From: Martinezella rhizogenes | GTDB taxonomy: Bacteria > Pseudomonadota > Alphaproteobacteria > Rhizobiales > Rhizobiaceae | Direction of reading: 5' to 3' | NCBI RefSeq assembly: GCF_007002745.1 | Contig: NZ_SGNY01000004.1 | Coordinates: forward strand, 1-64,000 | DNA: 64,000 nt | In this document: positions 54,560 to 63,007 of the stretch, one piece after another | How positions within the stretch are numbered: position 1 is the first letter of the stretch | How the letters are laid out: every line of letters begins with the position of its first letter | The notes under the pieces: generated by a model | What the model saw: only the letters and a program-made list of their open reading frames with translations | What the model was told of the DNA's origin: nothing | The model's database searches: none | Translations under genes and position numbers: made by a program

Positions 54560-55996
54560 ATGCACACCTATCCCGACATCAAACTTCTCATTGATGGCGA
54601 ATGGCGAGACGCCGTTTCCGGCAAGACGATCGCCGTGTCCGATCCGGCAACCGACGAGATCATCGGCGCGATCGCCCATGCAGAGAAGGAAGACCTCGAT
54701 CTGGCACTTGCCGCCGCTGACCGCGGTTTCAAGGTGTGGCGCGACACCTCGCCCTTCGAGCGTTCGAAAATCATGCGCAAGGCCGCGGATATCCTGCGCG
54801 AGCGCAAGGACAAGATCGCCTATATGATGACGCGCGAGCAGGGCAAGCCGCTGGCGCAATCCGGTACCGAAATCATGGGCGCCGCCGATACCATCGACTG
54901 GTTCGCCGAAGAAGCACGCCGCACCTATGGCCAGGTCATTCCCGCGCGTGCGGCCGGCGTTTCGCAGCTTGCCATCAAGCTGCCGGTCGGTCCCGTTGCA
55001 GCGTTTACGCCGTGGAACTTCCCGATCAACCAGATCGTCCGCAAGCTTTCCGCAGCGCTCGCCACCGGCTGCTCCATCATCGTCAAGGCGCCGGAGGAAA
55101 CCCCGGCATCGCCGGCGGAACTCATCCGCGCTTTCGTGGATGCCGGCGTACCGGCGGGCGTTATCGGTCTCGTTTACGGCGTCCCATCAGAGATTTCGGA
55201 ATATCTGATCCCGCATCCGATCATCCGCAAGATTTCCTTCACCGGCTCCACTCCGATCGGCAAGCACCTCGCGGCGCTGGCCGGCAAGCACATGAAGCGC
55301 GCCACGATGGAACTCGGCGGCCATGCGCCGGTGATGATCTTCAACGACGCCGATATCGAAAAAGCGATTGAGGTGACTTCGCTTTCGAAGTTCCGCAATG
55401 CCGGACAGGTCTGCGTGGCCCCCACCCGCTTCCTCGTGCAGGACGGCGTTGCGGACCGTTTCCTTGAAGGTTTCGTGGAAGCCGCCAAGGCGGTCAAGGT
55501 CGGCAATGGTCTGGAAGACGGCGTCATCATGGGTCCGCTCGCCAATGAGCGGCGTATTCCGGCGCTGGAAGGCCTCATCAGCGACGCGGTTTCCCATGGC
55601 GGCGAATTGAAGACCGGCGGCCGCCGCATCGGTAACAAGGGCAACTTCTTCGAACCGACGGTTCTCGCCAACGTGCCGACCACCGCCAAGATCATGAATG
55701 ACGAGCCCTTCGGCCCGGTCGCAATCATCAACCGCTTCTCGAGCTTCGACGATGCGGTTGCCGAAGCCAACCGCCTGCCCTTTGGTCTTGCATCTTATGC
55801 CTTCACCGGTTCGGTCAAGACCGCACATGCGCTCGGCCATCAGGTTGAAGCCGGCATGCTGACCATCAACCACAATGGCTTGGCGCTTCCCGAAGTCCCC
55901 TTCGGCGGCATCAAGGATTCCGGTTACGGTACAGAAGGCGGCTCGGAAGCCGTTCAGGCCTATCTGGAGACCCGCTTCATCAGCCAGATGAGCTGA
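54560..55996 (+). CDS. NAD(P)-dependent semialdehyde dehydrogenase (succinate-semialdehyde type)
   Basis: This 478-residue aldehyde dehydrogenase has [25 protein letters not shown], the catalytic glutamate motif [12 protein letters not shown] and the cysteine motif [15 protein letters not shown], ending with [20 protein letters not shown]. These fit the GabD/2-oxoglutarate-semialdehyde group. The ATG at 54560 has GAAGGTAG at 5 bp; the ATG at 54545 lies upstream of that site. Substrates could be succinate semialdehyde (4-aminobutyrate breakdown) or 2,5-dioxovalerate (sugar-acid breakdown). It appears monocistronic and is followed by a repeat. Confidence 0.88.
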   Translation: MHTYPDIKLLIDGEWRDAVSGKTIAVSDPATDEIIGAIAHAEKEDLDLALAAADRGFKVWRDTSPFERSKIMRKAADILRERKDKIAYMMTREQGKPLAQSGTEIMGAADTIDWFAEEARRTYGQVIPARAAGVSQLAIKLPVGPVAAFTPWNFPINQIVRKLSAALATGCSIIVKAPEETPASPAELIRAFVDAGVPAGVIGLVYGVPSEISEYLIPHPIIRKISFTGSTPIGKHLAALAGKHMKRATMELGGHAPVMIFNDADIEKAIEVTSLSKFRNAGQVCVAPTRFLVQDGVADRFLEGFVEAAKAVKVGNGLEDGVIMGPLANERRIPALEGLISDAVSHGGELKTGGRRIGNKGNFFEPTVLANVPTTAKIMNDEPFGPVAIINRFSSFDDAVAEANRLPFGLASYAFTGSVKTAHALGHQVEAGMLTINHNGLALPEVPFGGIKDSGYGTEGGSEAVQAYLETRFISQMS

Positions 55997-56010
55997 TTTG
56001 CGCAAAAATC

Positions 56011-56140
56011 TCTTCTCCCCGCCGGGGAGAAGATGGCCTGAAGGGTCAGATGAGGGGCAAGCTCTCCGCATATCTTTGCCGTTGCCCCTCATCCCGCTGC
56101 CGCGACCCTCTCTCCCTCGGGGAGAAGGCGAAAGTCGCGG
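56011..56140. repeat. Intergenic hairpin repeat, CTCCCC type
   Basis: Three hairpins lie in series: TCTTCTCCCC-GCCGG-GGAGAAGA at 56011-56033, TGAGGGGCAA (56051-56060) with TTGCCCCTCA (56082-56091), and a CTCTCCCTCGGGGAGAAGG unit near 56109-56127. This is a common intergenic repeat style in rhizobia, related in theme to 44025-44180. The first hairpin may terminate the dehydrogenase transcript. Confidence 0.75.
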
Positions 56141-56233
56141 TCGCTCGATAGATTCTCACCTCCGAGAGTTGCCATAGCTTGCCTCCAGCCTCATCCTGCC
56201 TTAAAAGAACAAAAAGTGAACTTTGAGGGCGAT

Positions 56234-57331
56234 ATGAGCGACACGGCGGCACCGGCGTTGAAGGAAATCTTCAACCGCGAAAAATTGCGGCATATTGCCG
56301 ATCAGACCAAGGCCGTGCATCCGCCGTTTGATGTTTCCGCCTTCATGGCACTCGCAACGACGAATCTCGACGCGCTCGGCATCATGCAGCGCATGCGGCA
56401 GGTAGCGACCAGCCTGCATGCCGCGCTGCCGGGCGACTATGCCCGCAACATCGAAATCCTGACCGCTGCTGCCCCCGGCATCGGCAATGGCTTTGCATCC
56501 ATTTCGCTGCCGGAATATGTGGCGCTTTATGGCCTCTGCGATTTCGATCTTTCCATGCAGGCGCTGCAATATTTCACCCGCTTCGGCTCCTCGGAATTCG
56601 CCATCCGCCATTTTTTGCAAAAGGATATCGCCCGCACCCTTGCCGTGATGGAAACATGGTCGCAGCACGAGAACGAGCATGTACGGCGTCTGGCAAGCGA
56701 AGGCTGCAGGCCGCGCCTGCCCTGGTCGTTCCAGCTCAAGCCGCTGATCGACGACCCGTCGCCGGTAACCGCAATCCTGGATACAATGAAAGCCGATGAA
56801 GCGCTTTACGTGCGCAAATCGGTTGCCAATCACCTGAACGACATCACCAAGGACAATCCCGCCTTCGTGCTGGCGATGATCGACACATGGCCGAAAGACA
56901 ATCCGCATACGCGCTGGATTACCCGGCAAGCCTTGCGTACGCTGATCAAGAAGGGCGATGCGGCCGCACTCTCCCATCTCGGCGCGCATGAGGAAGCGCA
57001 GATCGCGCTTGCAGCGTTTCAGGTTTCACCGGAAAAGATCGTTCTCGGCAATCCCGTGCGGATTTCGGCCTCCTTCACCTCCACGGCAAGGAGCCCGCAG
57101 AAACTGGTGATCGATTACGCCGTGCATTACGTCAAGAAGAGCGGCGACGCCTCGGCGAAGGTCTTCAAGTGGAAGGAGATCGAACTTCAGCCGGGCGAGA
57201 CATGCGCACTGTCAATCAGCCGCGCCATGCGCGACTTTACCACCCGCAAGCACTATGCCGGTGTCCACAAGGTCGATCTCATGGTCAATGGCAGGCTGGC
57301 AGCCGAGGCCTCTTTCGAGCTTCTGATCTAA
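56234..57331 (+). CDS. DNA alkylation repair protein, AlkD-like HEAT-repeat family
   Basis: This 365-residue mostly helical protein is of the DNA alkylation repair (AlkC/AlkD) type. It shows SDTAAPALKEIFNREKLRHI at the N-terminus, repeated helical pairs, and the segments WSQHENEHVRRLASEGCRPR, YVRKSVANHLNDITKDNP and HTRWITRQALRTLIKKGD. These match the HEAT modules that bind alkylated DNA. A C-terminal beta-rich extension (from about residue 270: EKIVLGNPVRISASFTS) is seen in the longer AlkC-like members. The ATG at 56234 follows GAGGGCGAT; a GTG at 56216 is possible. It converges on cysA with a 16-bp gap. Confidence 0.86.
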   Translation: MSDTAAPALKEIFNREKLRHIADQTKAVHPPFDVSAFMALATTNLDALGIMQRMRQVATSLHAALPGDYARNIEILTAAAPGIGNGFASISLPEYVALYGLCDFDLSMQALQYFTRFGSSEFAIRHFLQKDIARTLAVMETWSQHENEHVRRLASEGCRPRLPWSFQLKPLIDDPSPVTAILDTMKADEALYVRKSVANHLNDITKDNPAFVLAMIDTWPKDNPHTRWITRQALRTLIKKGDAAALSHLGAHEEAQIALAAFQVSPEKIVLGNPVRISASFTSTARSPQKLVIDYAVHYVKKSGDASAKVFKWKEIELQPGETCALSISRAMRDFTTRKHYAGVHKVDLMVNGRLAAEASFELLI

Positions 57332-57347
57332 GGCTGCCAAGGGTCTC

Positions 57348-58373
57348 TCACGCCGCCGGGAAAATCTTTGCCCGGCGGATGATGATGGAGCCACGATCAC
57401 CGGCGGCGACATCATTTTCCGGCGGCACGTCGAATTCCAGGAGATCACCGCCATCGGTGCTGGCGATCACCCGGCGCTCTCCCGCCCGGTCGAGAACCCG
57501 CGCCACCGAAGCCGGAATGCCCTCATGCAGGTCCTCCCATTCGAGATCGCCGGGACGGGCATAGATATCGACGGCGCCATCTCCCTGTCCATAGGAGAAG
57601 GGCAGTTCATTGTCGCCGACATAGACCTTGCCGCCACGCGCCACGCCGGAAACCCGGTTGGCATCGCCGAGAAAACGCATGACGAACGAACTATTCGGCT
57701 GGCGGCACACTTCTTTCGGCGTTCCCTGCTGCACGATCTCTCCCTGGTTGAGAATGACGACACGGTCAGCCAGATCGAGCGCCTCTTCCTGATCATGCGT
57801 CACGAAAATCGTGGTGATGCCAAGCGCATCATGGATTTCGCGCAGCCAGCGACGCAGGTCGCGGCGCACATTGGCGTCGAGCGCGCCGAATGGCTCATCC
57901 AGCAGAAGAACTTTCGGGTCGACCGAAAGGGCGCGCGCCAATGCCACGCGTTGCCGCTGCCCGCCGGATATCTGCGCCGGGAAACGGTCACCCAGACCGT
58001 CGAGTTTGACGAGGTTCAAAAGTTCCGCGACACGGGCGTCAATCGCCGCCTTGTCACGCTTGACCTTTGATACCTTCATGCCGAAGGCGATGTTCTCATG
58101 CAGCGTCATATGCGGGAAAAGCGCATAATGCTGGAACACGAAACCGACGCCGCGGTCGCGCACCGGAATATTGGTGGCGTCCTCGTTCCCAAACAGGATG
58201 CGGCCGCCATCGCTATATTCGAGACCGGCAACCATGCGCAAAATCGTCGTCTTGCCGGAGCCGGACGGCCCGAGCAGCGCCAGAAGCTCGCCGCTTTCGA
58301 TATCGAGTGAGACATCACGCACGGCGCGGAAGGTATCGAAGGTCTTCACCACATTTTCGAGGCGGATTTTCAT
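57348..58373 (-). CDS. cysA: Sulfate/thiosulfate ABC transporter ATP-binding protein
   Basis: This 341-residue ATPase has Walker [10 protein letters not shown] (35-43), signature [15 protein letters not shown], Walker [13 protein letters not shown] and the H-loop [17 protein letters not shown]-terminal TOBE-like regulatory domain follows. The first residues [15 protein letters not shown] and the [19 protein letters not shown] segment are typical of CysA. It powers sulfate and thiosulfate import. It is the last gene of the sbp-cysT-cysW-cysA operon and starts 5 bp after cysW. Confidence 0.95.
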   Translation of the reverse strand: MKIRLENVVKTFDTFRAVRDVSLDIESGELLALLGPSGSGKTTILRMVAGLEYSDGGRILFGNEDATNIPVRDRGVGFVFQHYALFPHMTLHENIAFGMKVSKVKRDKAAIDARVAELLNLVKLDGLGDRFPAQISGGQRQRVALARALSVDPKVLLLDEPFGALDANVRRDLRRWLREIHDALGITTIFVTHDQEEALDLADRVVILNQGEIVQQGTPKEVCRQPNSSFVMRFLGDANRVSGVARGGKVYVGDNELPFSYGQGDGAVDIYARPGDLEWEDLHEGIPASVARVLDRAGERRVIASTDGGDLLEFDVPPENDVAAGDRGSIIIRRAKIFPAA

Positions 58374-58378
58374 GGGAA

Positions 58379-59266
58379 TCAGGTCTCCGTGGCGATGGCG
58401 GCATCGCCGTTGGTCTTTTTGCGCCCACGCCCGGCACCGCGCCGTTCCAGCGCCACCTTGGCGATGATGGTGACGACGGCGAGCAAAGCAAGGATCGAGG
58501 CCGAGGCAAAGGCGCCGGCCGTCTGGTAATCGTGGTAGAGCAGCTCGATATGCAGCGGCAGCGTGTTGGTCTGGCCGCGAATATTGCCTGACACGACCGA
58601 TACCGCGCCAAACTCACCCATCACGCGGGCGTTGCACAGAACAACACCATAAAGCAGCGCCCATTTGATATTCGGTAGCGTCACCGAAAAGAAGGTGCGC
58701 CAGCCGGATGCGCCAAGCGAGGTTGCCGCCTCTTCCAGATCACGGCCCTGCGCCTGCATCAAGGGAATGAGTTCACGCGCCACGAAAGGTGCCGTGACGA
58801 ACATCGATGCGATGACGATGCCGGGCAGCGCGAAGAGTATCTTGATATCATGCGCATCTAGGAACGGCCCGAACAACCCCTGTAATCCGTAAACAAAGAG
58901 ATAGGCGACACCGGCGACGATCGGCGAGATGGAGAAGGGTATTTCGATCAGCACCAGCAGGAAGCGCCGGCCGGGAAAATCGAACTTGGTGATAGCCCAT
59001 GCGGCCGCAACGCCGAAGGCCGTGTTGATGGGCACGGCGATCAACGCCGTCAGCACCGTCAGCATAATGGCGTGGCGGGTGTCGGGATGGGTGATGGTGG
59101 CGGAATAGACCTTCCAGCCCTGCGAAAAAGCCTCGACGCCGATGATGATCAGCGGGGCGACAACCAGCAAAGCGCCGATGACCAGCACGAAGGCGATCAG
59201 GCTGCGGCGAACCCAGTTTGCATCTCCGACCCGCGGAGGCTTGCGGTGTTGGGAAAAGGCGCTCAT
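58379..59266 (-). CDS. cysW: Sulfate ABC transporter permease CysW
   Basis: This 295-residue inner-membrane permease has six or so hydrophobic segments. It opens with [20 protein letters not shown] and [20 protein letters not shown]. The EAA-type ATPase contact loop [20 protein letters not shown] precedes the conserved [20 protein letters not shown], diagnostic of sulfate permeases. It works with CysT as a heterodimer. The last residues form a charged tail ([14 protein letters not shown]) longer than usual. It lies 3 bp after cysT. Confidence 0.95.
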   Translation of the reverse strand: MSAFSQHRKPPRVGDANWVRRSLIAFVLVIGALLVVAPLIIIGVEAFSQGWKVYSATITHPDTRHAIMLTVLTALIAVPINTAFGVAAAWAITKFDFPGRRFLLVLIEIPFSISPIVAGVAYLFVYGLQGLFGPFLDAHDIKILFALPGIVIASMFVTAPFVARELIPLMQAQGRDLEEAATSLGASGWRTFFSVTLPNIKWALLYGVVLCNARVMGEFGAVSVVSGNIRGQTNTLPLHIELLYHDYQTAGAFASASILALLAVVTIIAKVALERRGAGRGRKKTNGDAAIATET

Positions 59267-59269
59267 GTC

Positions 59270-60091
59270 CTAGCTCCTCACCGTGTAACGCAATGCGCGT
59301 GTCTGCAGGTAATTGGTCACCGCCAGCATGATGAAAGCGGTGATGAGCAATACGGAGGCGATGGCGGCTGCGGCCTGATAATCATATTCTTCCAACCGGA
59401 TGAAGATCAGCAGCGCGGTGATTTCAGTCGAAAATGGCTGGTTGCCGGCAATGAAGATGATCGCTCCGAATTCGCCGAGGCTGCGGGCGAAGGAAAGCGA
59501 CAGACCGGCCAGAAGAGCGGGCGTCAAAAGCGGCAGGATGACCTTGCGGAAGATTTCGAGATCCGAACCACCGAGCGACTGCGCCGCTTCCTCCAGCGCC
59601 GGATCGAGGTCTTCCAGCACCGGCTGCACGGTGCGCACGATGAAGGGCAGGCTGGTAAAGGCCATCGCCACCATGATGCCAACAGGCGTATAGGCCACCT
59701 TGATGCCGAGCGGTGCCAGCAGCGAACCGAACCAGCCATTGCCCGCAAACAGCGTCGTCAACGCAATGCCGGCGACGGCGGTGGGCAGCGCAAAGGGCAG
59801 ATCGACGATGGCATCAACGAAACGCCAGCCGGGAAAGCGGTAACGCGTCAGCACCCAGGCAAGCGCCAGCCCGAAAATGACATTGAACAGCGTGGCGGCC
59901 AGCGCGCAGAGCACGGTGACGCGATAACTGGCAACGGCGCGCGGCGAAGAAATGATAGCCCAATATTCGGCCGGCCCAAGGCTTGCCGCCTTGAACACCA
60001 GTGCCGAGAGCGGCAGGAGCACGATGATCGCGACGTAAGTCAGGGTAACGCCAAGGGACAATTTCAGCCCCGGCAGAACATTCCGCTTCAA
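59270..60091 (-). CDS. cysT: Sulfate ABC transporter permease CysT (CysU)
   Basis: This 273-residue permease starts MKRNVLPGLKLSLGVTLTYV and has AEYWAIISSPRAVASYRVTV, VLTRYRFPGWRFVDAIVDLP, the contact loop LEEAAQSLGGSDLEIFRKVI and SFARSLGEFGAIIFIAGN, as in CysT/CysU proteins. The start codon is TTG at 60091 after GGGGGCGGGGG; an upstream ATG at 60113 is in another frame. A stem-loop in the 76-bp gap separates it from the binding-protein gene. Confidence 0.94.
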   Translation of the reverse strand: MKRNVLPGLKLSLGVTLTYVAIIVLLPLSALVFKAASLGPAEYWAIISSPRAVASYRVTVLCALAATLFNVIFGLALAWVLTRYRFPGWRFVDAIVDLPFALPTAVAGIALTTLFAGNGWFGSLLAPLGIKVAYTPVGIMVAMAFTSLPFIVRTVQPVLEDLDPALEEAAQSLGGSDLEIFRKVILPLLTPALLAGLSLSFARSLGEFGAIIFIAGNQPFSTEITALLIFIRLEEYDYQAAAAIASVLLITAFIMLAVTNYLQTRALRYTVRS

Positions 60092-60117
60092 ACCCCCGCC
60101 CCCATTTCATCATGAAG

Positions 60118-60143
60118 CGACCCGGCAGTTTCCCGCCGGGTCG
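60118..60143 (-). other. Stem-loop between sbp and cysT
   Basis: CGACCCGGC (60118-60126) pairs exactly with GCCGGGTCG (60135-60143). On the minus strand no T run follows, so partial readthrough is expected. Such loops after binding-protein genes commonly raise binding-protein mRNA relative to the permeases. Confidence 0.65.
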
Positions 60144-60167
60144 TTTTCAAGTTCCGTTTCGTTGTGA

Positions 60168-61154
60168 TTAGCGGCTGCCGTAAAGCGTATCAAGCGTCGC
60201 GCCGGATGCAAAATGCTCTTTCTGGATTTTATCCCAGCCGCCGAACACGTCATTGACGTTGACGAGGCGAATGGCCGGAAAGTCACCCTTGAATTCGCCG
60301 ACGACTTTTTCATCATGCACGCGGTGGCCGAACTGCGCCGCAATGCGCTGGCCTTCTTCCGTATAGAGGAAATCAAGGTAGCTCTTGGCCAGTTCACGCG
60401 AACCGCGCTTGTCGACCACCTTGTCCACAACCGCCACCGGGAATTCGGCCAGCAGGCTGACGGAAGGCACGACGCCTTCAACCTTGTCCTTGCCATATTG
60501 CTTGGCAATGCCACGGGTCTCGGCCTCGAAGGTGATCAGCACGTCGCCGATTTCACGCTCGACGAAAGTGGTGGTGGCAGCACGGCCCCCGGTGTCGAAA
60601 ACCGGCGTGTTGTCGAAGATTTTCTTAACGAATTCCTGAACCTTCTTCTCGTCGCCGTTGAACTTCTCCTTGGCGTAAGCCGTGGCGGCAAGGTAGGTGT
60701 AGCGGGCATTACCCGAGGTTTTCGGATTGGGGAAAACGACCTTCACGTCGTCACGGGCAAGGTCGTCCCAATCCTTGATGCCCTTGGGATTGCCGGCCCG
60801 CACGAGGAAGGACGGGAAGGAATAGAACGGCGAAGCGTCGTTCGGGAAATCCTTCTGCCAGTCGGCGGAGACAAAACCCTGCTTCACCAGAAAGTCGACA
60901 TCGGTCACCTGGTTGAAAGTGACGACATCAGCTTCCAGACCCTCAACAATGGCACGCGCCTGCTTGGAGGTGCCGGCATGCGACTGATCGACAGTAACGC
61001 CCGGGTGCTGCTTGATGAAAGCCTCATTCTCGGCCGCAAAAACCTCGCGAGCGACATCGTAAGATGCGTTGAGAATGGTGGTCGGAGACTGCGCCTGCGC
61101 CGCACCTGCAAAAAGGGCGGCAATGGCAGTGCCGATAATAAGAAGACGTTTCAT
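60168..61154 (-). CDS. sbp: Sulfate-binding periplasmic protein
   Basis: This 328-residue binding protein has a signal peptide (MKRLLIIGTAIAALFAGAAQA) and the Sbp/CysP fold. It shows ILNASYDVAREVFAAENEAF at the mature N-terminus, QSHAGTSKQARAIVEGLEAD and VVFPNPKTSGNARYTYLAA. The motif NDVFGGWDKIQKEHFASG, found near the end of sulfate-binding proteins, is also present. It delivers sulfate or thiosulfate to CysTWA. It is the first gene of the operon and is preceded by two dyads that may be regulatory. Confidence 0.95.
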   Translation of the reverse strand: MKRLLIIGTAIAALFAGAAQAQSPTTILNASYDVAREVFAAENEAFIKQHPGVTVDQSHAGTSKQARAIVEGLEADVVTFNQVTDVDFLVKQGFVSADWQKDFPNDASPFYSFPSFLVRAGNPKGIKDWDDLARDDVKVVFPNPKTSGNARYTYLAATAYAKEKFNGDEKKVQEFVKKIFDNTPVFDTGGRAATTTFVEREIGDVLITFEAETRGIAKQYGKDKVEGVVPSVSLLAEFPVAVVDKVVDKRGSRELAKSYLDFLYTEEGQRIAAQFGHRVHDEKVVGEFKGDFPAIRLVNVNDVFGGWDKIQKEHFASGATLDTLYGSR

Positions 61155-61323
61155 GAATACCCCCGGAAAATCGAATGGTGCTCAACATAGAGGGCGGAGG
61201 CAACTGCGGCGAGAAACAGTCATGCTTTACGGAAGCATGAACTGGAAATTTCACCCAAAGAACAAAATTTCCATAGGCGATGATTTCATATATGGCGACA
61301 AGGCGGATTTCTTTTGCGTCGAA
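61155..61323 (-). promoter_or_regulatory. Upstream region of the sulfate transport operon with two dyads
   Basis: TCATGCTT (61220-61227)/AAGCATGA (61233-61240) and TGGAAATTT (61243-61251)/AAATTTCCA (61265-61273) are perfect inverted repeats, 66-119 bp upstream of the sbp start. Their size and AT-rich spacing suit a LysR-type (CysB-like) or other dimeric sulfur regulator. The second could also serve as a terminator for the gene ending at 61324, though no T run is evident. Confidence 0.5.
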
Positions 61324-62394
61324 CTAAAGACGGTGCTCGGGAAACAGGTTGCCGGAATGATCAACAAGGTAGCGTGAAATATCCTCCTCGCGCACCTCCT
61401 CCAGCCGCGCCGGTCGCCAGCGCGGATTGCGGTCCTTGTCGACCAAGGCGGCACGCACGCCTTCGTAAAAATCATGCTGGCGCAATATCTCGGTGCCGGC
61501 GGCAAACTCCCGCTCCAGACACTCGATCAGGCTCGCACTTTCGCGGCCAAGGCGCAGAAGCTTCAGTGTCAATTTCAGGCTGGTGGGAGAACGTTTTTGC
61601 AGAACTTCAAGCGTTTCTCGCGAAAAGGCATCATCGCGCATCGAAAGCGCTGCGAAAATCTCCTCGACGGTATCGAAGCGGAATGTAGCATCGATGACCT
61701 CCCGGTTTTTAGCCAGCACGCCTTCATCCGCATCGGTGGCATAGGCCGCTATCGCCGCCTCCACACCTTCGACATCCGTCGTTTGCGACAGATCCTGCAT
61801 CAGAGCTTCGAGACGGTCCGAAGGGACGAAATAATCGGCAAACCCGGCATAGATCGCGTCGGCAGCGTTAACGGCGTTGCCGGTTAGCCCGAGCCACGTG
61901 CCGCATTCGCCTCGCGCCTTCGGCAAAAGCCAGGAGCCGCCAACATCCGGGAAATAACCGATACCCGTTTCCGGCATGGCAAGCCTTGTCCGCTCGGTGA
62001 CGATGCGGTGGCTGCCATGAGCGGAAATACCGACACCACCTCCCATGACGATGCCATCCATCAACGCGACATAGGGTTTGCCAAAACGGGCGATCCGATA
62101 GTTGAGCGGGAATTCTTCGCGCCAGAAATCAAGCACCTGCGGGTCACCCGCCTTGCCGAGATCGTGAATGATGCGGACATCACCCCCGGCACAGAGCCCT
62201 TTTTCGCCCTCCCCCCTCAGCACGACGCAGGATATGCCGGGGTCTTCCTCGAAACGCTGCAGCGCCTGAAACAGGGCGCGCACCATCGGCAATGTCAGGC
62301 TGTTGATGGCTTTCGGACGGTTAAGGCTGATGATGCCGGCCCTTTGCCGTTTCTCTACGATGACCTGCACCTCCGCTTCGGTTCCCAGTTCCAA
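61324..62394 (-). CDS. 3-hydroxyisobutyryl-CoA hydrolase (HIBCH-type crotonase)
   Basis: This 356-residue crotonase-family protein is longer than ordinary hydratases and has HIBCH features: LNRPKAINSLTLPMVRAL, GLCAGGDVRIIHDLGKAGD, MDGIVMGGGVGISAHGSHR, MPETGIGYFPDVGGSWLLP, and the C-terminal DFYEGVRAALVDKDRNPRW. It hydrolyses 3-hydroxyisobutyryl-CoA in valine breakdown, downstream of the bkd complex. The start is TTG at 62394 with GGAGGAGG at 5 bp. It sits upstream of the sulfate operon on the same strand but is separated by 169 bp and is functionally unrelated to it. Confidence 0.9.
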   Translation of the reverse strand: MELGTEAEVQVIVEKRQRAGIISLNRPKAINSLTLPMVRALFQALQRFEEDPGISCVVLRGEGEKGLCAGGDVRIIHDLGKAGDPQVLDFWREEFPLNYRIARFGKPYVALMDGIVMGGGVGISAHGSHRIVTERTRLAMPETGIGYFPDVGGSWLLPKARGECGTWLGLTGNAVNAADAIYAGFADYFVPSDRLEALMQDLSQTTDVEGVEAAIAAYATDADEGVLAKNREVIDATFRFDTVEEIFAALSMRDDAFSRETLEVLQKRSPTSLKLTLKLLRLGRESASLIECLEREFAAGTEILRQHDFYEGVRAALVDKDRNPRWRPARLEEVREEDISRYLVDHSGNLFPEHRL

Positions 62395-62676
62395 TCTCGC
62401 CTCCTCCGCTGCCAGTTATCCACCCATCTTGGCGGCCTTGGCGCAATCACGCAACGTTGATCTTCTCGTATGGGAACGTCTTTCGCTTAAACCGCTTTCC
62501 CAAGCGTAAAATGCCTGGAATCCGCTTTCGCAATGCAGCATGTTTGCTTGACGCCCGGAAGATCATGGCATGTAATGGGTCCTGGAAATGCCGGCATTGA
62601 TTCCTGTCGAGCGTGTGCCGGACCAAGCGGAATGTCGCCTTCTCAAAGGCGCTGTAAACAGCAACGGGAGACGAGC

Positions 62677-62937
62677 ATGCAGGTTTCGGAAAACGAGTGG
62701 ATCAGCAAACGTGCCTATACACTCTGGGAAAAGGAAGGCCACCCCCACGGCCGCGATGCGGCACATTGGGAACAGGCAAAACATGAATTTTCACTTCTGA
62801 AGACATCGGAAGCAACGAAACCGGCCCAGCGCAAGAAGGCAGCTCCCAAAGCCGTCTCCGCTGATGCCGCAGCACCGGATGCAGAAGCCCCGGCGAAACC
62901 CAAAGCCCGCGCTCGCAAGGCCGCCGCTGCGAAATAA
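62677..62937 (+). CDS. DUF2934 domain protein with basic Ala/Lys-rich tail
   Basis: This 86-residue protein has a short DUF2934-like domain (ENEWISKRAYTLWEKEGHPH followed by GRDAAHWEQA), then an Ala/Pro/Lys/Arg-rich low-complexity tail ending KPKARARKAAAAK. Similar small rhizobial proteins are of unknown function; the basic tail suggests nucleic-acid contact, which is speculative. The ATG at 62677 follows CGGGAGACGAGC; the in-frame reading from 62533 has no supporting site. It ends before a bidirectional terminator. Confidence 0.78.
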   Translation: MQVSENEWISKRAYTLWEKEGHPHGRDAAHWEQAKHEFSLLKTSEATKPAQRKKAAPKAVSADAAAPDAEAPAKPKARARKAAAAK

Positions 62938-62971
62938 AGACCTCCCACATAGTCATCTGAGGCAGCAAATG

Positions 62972-63003
62972 AAAAAGCCCGACGAAATCTCGCCGGGCTT
63001 TCT
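62972..63003. terminator. Bidirectional Rho-independent terminator
   Basis: AAAGCCCG (62974-62981) pairs with CGGGCTTT (62994-63001), with additional CGA/TCG pairing inside. It lies between convergent stops at 62937 and 63008. A run of five T follows on the minus strand and TCTCTGTTT on the plus strand. Confidence 0.85.
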
Positions 63004-63007
63004 CTGT

